Source: Aegilops tauschii subsp. strangulata (lineage: Eukaryota > Streptophyta > Magnoliopsida > Poales > Poaceae). Taken from it: a stretch of 64,000 bases of DNA. The stretch lies in assembly GCF_002575655.3 (NCBI RefSeq), contig NC_053038.3, forward strand, positions 148,630,885-148,694,884, given 5' to 3'. The position numbers were made by a program, and so were the translations under genes. Position 1 is the first letter of the stretch. Every line of letters starts with the position of its first letter. The notes under the pieces were generated by a model. That model saw nothing but the letters and a program-made list of their open reading frames with translations. It did not search any database and had not been told where the DNA came from. This document shows, piece after piece, positions 56,917 to 64,000 of the stretch.

Positions 56917-57690
56917 ATGTTTGGTATAAATGATGAGCATGATTGCAATGTTGTTAGTATGAATTCTTTGAGTATCCATGATGCTAATGATATGCAAAGC
57001 CATAAGCTTGGGGATGTTATGTTTGATGAAGATGATATTTTTAGTCCCCCAAGATTTGATGTGCAAATTTCTTATAATGATTGCACGCCTCCTATTTATG
57101 ATGATTATAATGATGAAAGTGGATTTGGACAGGTCATGACTTTATTTAGTGATGAATCCACCATTTTGGATGAGGCTTCAATTGACTATGATAACAAAGT
57201 TGCTATTTATGATGATTATGGTGATAGCATATATGCTATAAATAATAATGATAACCATGAAACTTGTCATCATGATTTTAATTTTCACTCTCATGATAGT
57301 TATTTTGTTGAGTTTGCTCCCACTACTATTGATGAGAAGAAATTTGCTTATGTGGAGAGTAATAAGTTTTCTATGCTTCTGTGTCATGAAAAGAATGCTT
57401 TATGTGATGGTTATATTGTTGAATTTCTTCATAGTGCTACTAGAAATTATTATGAGGGAGGAACTTATGCTTGTAGGAATTGCAATAATATCAAGTTTCC
57501 TCTCTATGTGTTGAAAATCTTGAAGTTATGCTTGTTTTGCCTCCCTATGCTAGTTGATTCTTGCTCTCATGGTTTGTTTGCTCCCAAGATCCCTATGCAT
57601 AGGAAGTGGTTAGGCTTAAATTTGCTTTCCATGTGTTTCATGATGCTCTTTTTCATGTTTCAATTACTATTCTTACGCGAGTATCATTGA
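56917..57690 (+). CDS. ORF of unknown function in Gypsy B (257 aa)
   Basis: The N-terminal part is acidic, rich in Asp, Asn, His and Tyr (DDIFSPPRFDVQISYNDCTP, YNDESGFGQVMTLFSDESTI). The middle has YFVEFAPTTIDEKKFAYVES. The C-terminal 60 residues contain a possible membrane stretch (LNLLSMCFMMLFFMFQLLFL). The frame may begin earlier: codons from about 56813 are open to a stop at 56881. It has no RT, integrase or protease motif. Similar ORFs occur in other wheat Gypsy relatives as far as I recall; function unknown. Confidence 0.6.
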   Translation: MFGINDEHDCNVVSMNSLSIHDANDMQSHKLGDVMFDEDDIFSPPRFDVQISYNDCTPPIYDDYNDESGFGQVMTLFSDESTILDEASIDYDNKVAIYDDYGDSIYAINNNDNHETCHHDFNFHSHDSYFVEFAPTTIDEKKFAYVESNKFSMLLCHEKNALCDGYIVEFLHSATRNYYEGGTYACRNCNNIKFPLYVLKILKLCLFCLPMLVDSCSHGLFAPKIPMHRKWLGLNLLSMCFMMLFFMFQLLFLREYH

Positions 57691-59760
57691 GATCATCATG
57701 CCTAGCTAAAAGGCATTAAAGAAAAGCGCTTGTTGGGAGACAACCCAACACTTTTACCTACAGTTTTTATGTGTTCACATGATTATTGTACTGTAGTAAT
57801 CATGTTTTGTTGCTTTTGTTTCAATAAAGTACCAAGTAAAGCCTTTGGGATAGCGTGGATGATAGTTGACTTGATTCTGTCCAAAAACATAAACTTTTGC
57901 GCTCAATCCAGAAATTTTGAAAAATTCACTGGAACGTGCTTTTGATCTGAAGTTTTTACAGGTGATAAATATACAAATTCCCTATGTTGTCCTAATTTTT
58001 CAGAATTTTTGAAGTAGCAGAAGTACGGTTGGAGTACAGATTACTACAGACTGTTCTGTTTTTGACAGATTCTATTTTCAATGCATAGTTTGCTTGTTTT
58101 CTAGTTTCGATGGCTTATATTGCTCAATATAAATTGTGGAAATGATATGCTATAGTAGGCATTGTGTGGAAACAATTATGAATCTTGTCTTTGACAGTAC
58201 CAAAGTGAAATGGTTTGCTCTTTATCATACTAACCTATCTCACGAAGTTCCGTTAAGTTTTGTGTGATTGAAGTTTTCAAGTTTTGGGTGAGATGTTGAT
58301 ATGAGGAGAATAAGGAGTGAGAATACCCTAAGCTTGGGGATGCCCAAGGCACCCCAAGTTAATATCCAAGTAAGATCCAAGCATCTAAGCTTGGGGATGC
58401 CCCGGTAGGCATCCCACATTTCTTCTTCAACAATTATCGGTTAGTATCGGTTGAGCCTAAGTTTTTGCTTCTTCACGTGATGTGTGCTATCCTTGGAATG
58501 TAATTTTGTTTTGTTTTGCTTGCTGTTTTAATAAAATACTTAGATCTGAACGTTTTTAAATAAGAGAGAGTCCTCAAATAGCTACCCATTTACTTAACTA
58601 CTCGTTTGATCTTCACTTATATCTTTTTGGAGTAGTTTGTCATTCACTCTCATGCTTCACTTAGATTATTTTGAGAGATGAAAATTTTTATGCTCATGTT
58701 CTTCACTTAAATTTATTTGAGCTTGTCAAAAGCAAATGAAACTAGTCCCAAAGTGATAGATATTCAAGAGGGATATAATAAAAACTTTCATGAAGATCAT
58801 TGGACAAATTAAACTTGATTCTTTGTAATAGTTTTGTGATATGATGATAGTGATATGTGAGTCATGTTGGTGAGTAATTATGCTTTAGTAAGAATATTGA
58901 TGTTAAGGTTTGTGATTCCCTATGCAAGCACGAAAGTCAATAGTTATGCAATGAAACTACATCCTACTTGTGGTGCATTATTCGGTGTTAGTTATGCTTA
59001 ATGCTCGCTTATGAGATTTTTCATTTCTTGGTTGGATGCTTCTCAAACTTTTTGCTAGCCTTCACTTGTACTAAGTAGGAATACTACTTGTGCATCCAAA
59101 ATCCTTAAACCCAGTTTTGCCATATGAGTCCACTATACCTACCTATATGTGGTATTCCCGTGCCGTCCTAAGCAAATTTGTATGTGCCATCTCTAAAATT
59201 TCAAAATAATTTCCTTTTTCTGTGCTCGTACCGCTCATGAAGCGGCATGGGGTGGCCAATATTTTCCATGCTAGATGTGTTATTATCAAGATGAGTGTTT
59301 ATTCACTTGTCATTGCACGAGAGTACGACAAAGGTATTAGGAATGCCCAGTCCCGAAATGAAAAAGAAATTTACTTTATGTTGTCAAATAATAAATTCCT
59401 TGTAAAGTGTTGGTATGGAGGGCACCCGTGGATACGGCTAGACATGGATTGTGAAAGAATGGTGGAAAAAGGAATAAACTTTATTTTCTGTTTGGGAACC
59501 GCCTATGATATATCTAGCACGGAAAGTGTTGGAATTACTCGGTCGTTTTCGTTGACGGGAAAAGTATGCCTCCCAAAATCTTTTATCTCTCAATTTAAGC
59601 TTTGAGTCCTGGCACCTCTACAAATCCCTACTTCCCTCTGCGAAGGGCCTTTCTATTTACTCTATGCAATTTTTATTTTTATTTGAGTCTCCATCTTCTC
59701 TTATAAGCACCAGCTAAGGGGCACTATGATCGTACTTGAGCATTGGATGTAGCTAATATG
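57691..59760 (+). other. Gypsy B noncoding tail with two hairpins
   Basis: Mostly noncoding. At 58333-58415 the motif AAGCTTGGGGATGCCC occurs twice. The first copy can fold with CACCCCAAG and the second with GGCATCCC, giving stems of 7-8 bp. Block CGCTTGTTGGGAGACAACCC (about 57727) forms another stem. The open frame at 59222-59605 has no recognised domain. Confidence 0.55.
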
Positions 59761-62700
59761 TGCCATAGCCCTAGAATAATGCTTGTAATTAGTGGCATTG
59801 CATCCATGCATCATGTCTAAATTCTAAAAGTTGAACTGAGGAAATTTGAAAACCTAAAAAAATATTTAAAAGAAGAGCAAAGAACCCTAAAAATTGCATT
59901 CAATGAACCCAAAATGCTCTTCATTGATGTTTGATATTTTTGGCAATGGTCTTCATCCAAACCAAAAACAATGAACATTTTTAAAGAATAATTTTGGGCA
60001 CTAATTTTAAATCATATTGTATTTTGAATTTGAATTTATATTCATATAACTAGAATATAATTTCAAATATCTTTGAAACATTTTATGTGCGTTTGGAAAT
60101 GTCCATTTTTGCAACATAAAATTATTCAGAGGGTGTTGGCACTGTTTTGAAATTGTTTTCAATTTTAAATCAGTGGCAAAGGAATAAAACAAATAGAAAA
60201 TGGAAGAAAAATTAAAAGTAAAAGGCAGAAGAACTTACCTGGCCCAAGTCTACCTGGCAGCCCAGTTGGCTGGCCCAGCCCAGCAGCCTTTTCCCTCCTG
60301 TCGTCTTCCTCGCGCCAGTGGGCAGCGCGCATGGCCGACGCACGCCGACACATGTCCTGCCAGCTCCTGCTTGCCGCCTCGCCCTGGACCGGCTAGAAAC
60401 GCCACGCGCCCCCGTCTGGATCCCTCTGCCCCCTCGCTCACTCTCCCTCGCGCTCACTCGCTCTCCCCCTCATGGCCGAAGCCGCCATGGCCACACCACC
60501 GAGAACCACCGCAGCCAGCAATCCCTCGCCCCATCTCAGCGTCCCTGAGCTCCGTAATATCGCCACCTTCATCCTCGCCGAGCCAAGCATCGCCGGACGC
60601 CCTGCAACGCCGGCTCCATCATCTTCTTCATCAACGGGCACCGAAGGCTGTCGTCGTCGATTTGCCGTCTTCGATGCTTCCCCGAGCTTGTTGTGACCGC
60701 CTCTCAATCCGCTGTGAGGTCCCACGTCGCTCCCCTCTAACCCGGCTGTCGATTTTGTCCTGTAGTCACCGCTTCCATCGGGGTCTGGACCAGCCGCCGC
60801 CTGAGCTCAACGTCGGAGTGGCTCCGATGACCATTTGGTCCCGGGCGTGCGTATGTTACGCTCAGGGCATCACGTACTGCATCTTTAGCATGCTAGCTCG
60901 CTCGCTTGGGCACCGCAGCCGTGTCCCCGCACCTGCCCGAACTTCGGCCGCCGCCTCCATCATTGCCGCCGCCTCCATCGTTGCCGCCGCCACATGCTAT
61001 CCCAGCCTCCGGCGTTTGCCCTGCTGGATGCGCCGCACTTCCAGCTCGCCGTAACCACAAACCGCGCGCGAATTGATGCTCTGTAGCGCCGTCCCGAGCA
61101 ACTCCGGTGAGCCACCGCCGCGGGATTTCGTCACCGGCGGCTAAATGCCATTTGATGACATGGCCATTCTAGTTAGGCGCTAATCCCACCTAATAGCCAC
61201 TGACAGCGGGCCCCGCCATAGGGTCAAACCCCTGTCAGCGTTGGGTTTGACCAGGTTTAACCCTGGGTCACTGAGCAGTGGGACCCATTGGTCAGGTTTG
61301 ACCTGGACCGACCATGTTGACTGGCTGACGTCACTATGATGCAGTGACGACGTCATAAATACTTTTCTGGATTTTGATAAATCTAAATGATTTATTTATT
61401 TCAAAAAATGTGCAAAACTTCTAAAATATCATAGAAATTTACCGTAACTCAGTATGAAATAAAATTATATATGAAAAATTATAAAAAATCCAAAGAATAT
61501 GTATATGGCATTTTCATGCATGTTTGAACAACCTAAAGTTGTTGTACATGACAATTTGATTAAATGGCATTTGAAATGCTTTAGATGGAGTTTGAATTTG
61601 AACCTTGGGTTCAACCCAACTTCATTTATACTGTTGCTAGTTGAATTAGCCCAAATCACATCATATTGCCATGAAATGATCATGCATCATATTGTTGCAT
61701 TGCATTGATTGTGTTTTCTCTTGTTTGCCGGTATTTGTTCCCTCTCAGTAGACGTTGTTCCGATGATGTGATCGATGACACTGATCAAGACACAATGCTA
61801 TCTTCGGAAGTGCCAGGCAAGAAAACCCCCTTTGAGCATTCCGATACAATCCCACTCTCTTGCTCTTGCTCTCTTTTATTGCATTAGGACAACAATGATT
61901 CAACTGTTACATGCTGCGATAGTTGAACCCCTTTCCTCTGCATGACCTATCTTTGCCACAGTAATTAGTTGAAACCCACTAGCATGAGTAGGAGTTGTTT
62001 GAGCCATGATGTGCCTACTCATTCATGCTTGCTTGTCATGCCTGCTATTGCTTAGAGTTGTGTCAGGTCTGATTCATCGGGATGAATTGGAATGTGGTGA
62101 ACATGTCCTGCTGTTGAGAGCTAAGTGTGTGAACACGATTTGGTAAAGGTAGCAATGAGAGGCCATGTAGGAGTACATGGTGGGTTGTGTCATTGGGACC
62201 GTCCTCAGGAACCAAGTTCTATGTCTGTGATCCAAGACAGTTACTACCACACATTGGATTCCGGTAACTCGACCGCTCTCGGCTTATTAATCGCCTCGAT
62301 CTCTATCCAGGAGTTGCAACTAGTTTCTGGTGTTTGTAGGTTGTGTTAGTAGTCTACCAAGTGGCACCTGGTATAGGTGGGCTTGGGACAGACTAGGCAC
62401 CATGGCTGGGTGTACCAAGCACCGCCCGTTTGGTGGGCTTGGGAACCCTGTACACATCGTTTGGGGCCGTAGTGGAAACCCTGGCCGGATTTCCTTGCAG
62501 ATGGAACTCGAATAGGTGATAAACCTGTACCAGAGACTTGTGTGGTTAGTCAGGTCATGGCCGACACCCTCGGTGGGCTTACGATTGAAGGTTGTTGAGT
62601 ACATGTCGTGTAAACGACGATAAAGTGGTGAGAGCGTGTATGAAGAAGTACACCCCTGCAGGGTAATATGATCTATAGCCGCGTCCGCGGTTATGGACTA

Positions 62701-63833
62701 CTTGGAACACCTACATTGTTCATAGACAAATGAAATTGGATACTGTAAAATGCGCAAGATAAGAGTGAGTGCTACGGATGGCCTTCTCGTAGGGAGACAT
62801 GAGCGGATCCATAGTGGTGTATTGATGTGGCGAATATGTGGACTCGTGTGCGCCAGCTCAAAGAGTTACCAATAGTCGCGATACAGGATAGCCACTGAGT
62901 CAAAGCTGGCTTGCTGCGGTTAAACTCCACCCCCTTTGTTGATACTGATGCATATGTAGCTAGTTCTGATGTAAGTCTTGTTGGGTACATTTGTACTCAC
63001 ATTTGCTTAATTTATGTTTTTGCAGAGAGACTTCAGTCTGACTAGTAGTTCCACGTGGACTCCGACGTTTAGCTTGTTACCTCAGCTACGTCTTGTACCC
63101 TTGGGAGGGTCTTGTAGATAGTCAGACTTCTCAGCCTTTTTCATTTGTAGTTGTCTGTACTCAGACATGTTTATGCTTCCACCTGTGCTTGTGGCTTGTA
63201 TGACTTGAATGCTAGGTCATGAGATCCATGTTTGTAATATCTGGCTCCTCGGAGCCTATTGAATAAATACTTCGAGTCGTAGAGTTTTGTTGTGATGCCA
63301 TGTTGTATTTACACATATCGAGCATATTGTGTGTATGTTACTGAAATGCTTGGTATGTGTGGGATCCGACACCTAGTTGTTTATTCTTGGTAGCCTTCCT
63401 TATGGGGAAATGTCTCCTAGTGCTTCCACTGAGCCATGGTAGTTCACTACTGCTCCGGAACACTTAGGTTGTCTGGCATGTATCCTTCTTTGTTCCTGTG
63501 TCTGTCCCTTCCGGGAAATGTCACGCGTTGTTCCTTTAAGTCCTTGTAGCTTGCTACGACTTGGGTTCATACGTTGATGACCGACACGTTCATTGCTAGG
63601 TTACGTATGCCTGTCCCTGTAAGTTTGTGCCATCTTGGGTTTATGACTAGTCATGTCGGCCTGGGTTCTCTGTCATATGGATGCTAGCGACACTATCATA
63701 TACGTGAGCCAAAAGGCGCAAACAGTCCCGGGCCAGGTAAGGTGGCACCCGTGGGGATACCGTGCGTGAGGCCACAAAGTAATATGATGTGTTACATGCT
63801 AGATTGGTGTGACTTAGGATCGGGGTCCCGACA
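59761..63833 (+). mobile_element. Solo LTR of a long-LTR Gypsy element, 4073 bp, nested in Gypsy B
   Basis: Starts TGCCATAGCCCTAG and ends GATCGGGGTCCCGACA. The target duplication ATATG (59756-59760 and 63834-63838) is perfect. With the LTR removed, Gypsy B sequence reads on smoothly. The interior is noncoding; GC-rich open frames at 60200-61054 are compositional. Its length recalls the 4-5 kb LTRs of Erika/Sukkula-type Triticeae elements, but the family is uncertain. Confidence 0.88.
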
Positions 63834-64000
63834 ATATGCGAGTGTGTTTCAAGAATGGATCAATGATTGAGCATGATGGGCTAGGGATAACTTGATTTAG
63901 TGTTGATATTTTGAAAGACATGGTTGCTTGTTGATATGCTTGAGTATTGAAATCTTCATGTCAAAACTAGACTATTGCTTTGAACCATATAAAAGTCCAT

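Larger units (their letters stand above)
51443..64000 (+). mobile_element. Gypsy A: Athila-like LTR retrotransposon, interrupted and running off the window
   Basis: 5' LTR, tRNA-Asp-type PBS, gag, protease and the beginning of reverse transcriptase are present in order up to 55064, where Gypsy B is inserted. The 3' half is beyond the window. Athila-like assignment rests on the PBS and on the characteristic gag-protease text. Confidence 0.88.
55065..64000 (+). mobile_element. Gypsy B: non-autonomous LTR retrotransposon nested in Gypsy A
   Basis: Inserted in Gypsy A reverse transcriptase (left target base set GGGCA, 55060-55064). It has a 5' LTR, a perfect tRNA-Asp PBS, one ORF of unknown function and a long conserved noncoding tail, but no gag, protease, RT or integrase. 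It is interrupted by a solo LTR at 59761-63833 and resumes at 63839. The 3' LTR is beyond the window. Confidence 0.85.

Noticed and set aside
60200..61054. 284-codon frame in the long solo LTR
   Set aside because: GC-rich LTR segment with a Pro/Ser/Ala product and no domain. The target duplication shows that the whole stretch is an LTR.

Overview
The window is nuclear DNA from a grass of the wheat tribe (Triticeae: wheat, Aegilops or barley relatives). The evidence is intron-containing plant genes, Stowaway MITEs with the CTCCCTCCGTCC terminus, and BARE-1/Angela-type solo LTRs. There are also Athila-type Gypsy elements primed by tRNA-Asp, a CACTA terminus, a Helitron terminus, and very long transposon-filled introns. 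Nothing points to a prokaryote or an organelle.

Only one gene looks fully intact: an F-box/leucine-rich-repeat gene of the FBL4 type on the minus strand, with 8 exons between 45107 and 31446. All its splice phases agree and it encodes 625 residues. Its second intron is about 9.1 kb. That intron holds a 308-bp tandem duplication, a small non-autonomous LTR retrotransposon, a Harbinger-like element, a Helitron 3' end, a scrambled Gypsy fragment, an LTR fragment and two back-to-back MITEs. A second plausible gene, plus strand 4768-10900, has 7 phased exons and no recognised family. It carries an 864-bp internal tandem duplication and a 1.7-kb solo LTR in its last large intron.

The remaining gene-like sequence is decayed. 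At the left edge (1-1026, minus) is an F-box/LRR pseudogene with three in-frame stops. From 29.6 down to 26.1 kb (minus) lies a same-strand chain of three gene fragments that keep their introns: an isoprenylcysteine methylesterase-like hydrolase, a serine carboxypeptidase-like gene split by a LINE, and a single fatty-acid-amide-hydrolase-like exon. A Harbinger ORF1-like fragment sits near 14.3 kb. A tRNA-Leu(UAA)-like pseudogene lies about 210 bp upstream of the FBL4 start codon.

Layout: 0-1 kb F-box pseudogene; 1.4-3.7 kb GA-rich tandem repeat with MITEs; 4.3-10.9 kb unknown gene; 11.1-13.8 kb solo Gypsy LTR inside a CACTA remnant; 16.8-23.7 kb degenerate Copia element with a duplicated leader; 26-31 kb gene-fragment cluster and a retroposon inside a MITE; 31.4-45.1 kb FBL4; 45.3-48.9 kb tRNA pseudogene and tandem repeats (620 bp x3, 349 bp x2); 49.6-51.3 kb second Angela-type solo LTR; 51.4-64 kb a three-level nest (Gypsy A containing non-autonomous Gypsy B containing a 4.07-kb solo LTR). 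Target-site duplications were read directly for four solo LTRs, a LINE, a Mutator-type MITE and the small LTR element. Gene identities come from recognised family motifs and were not checked by database search.
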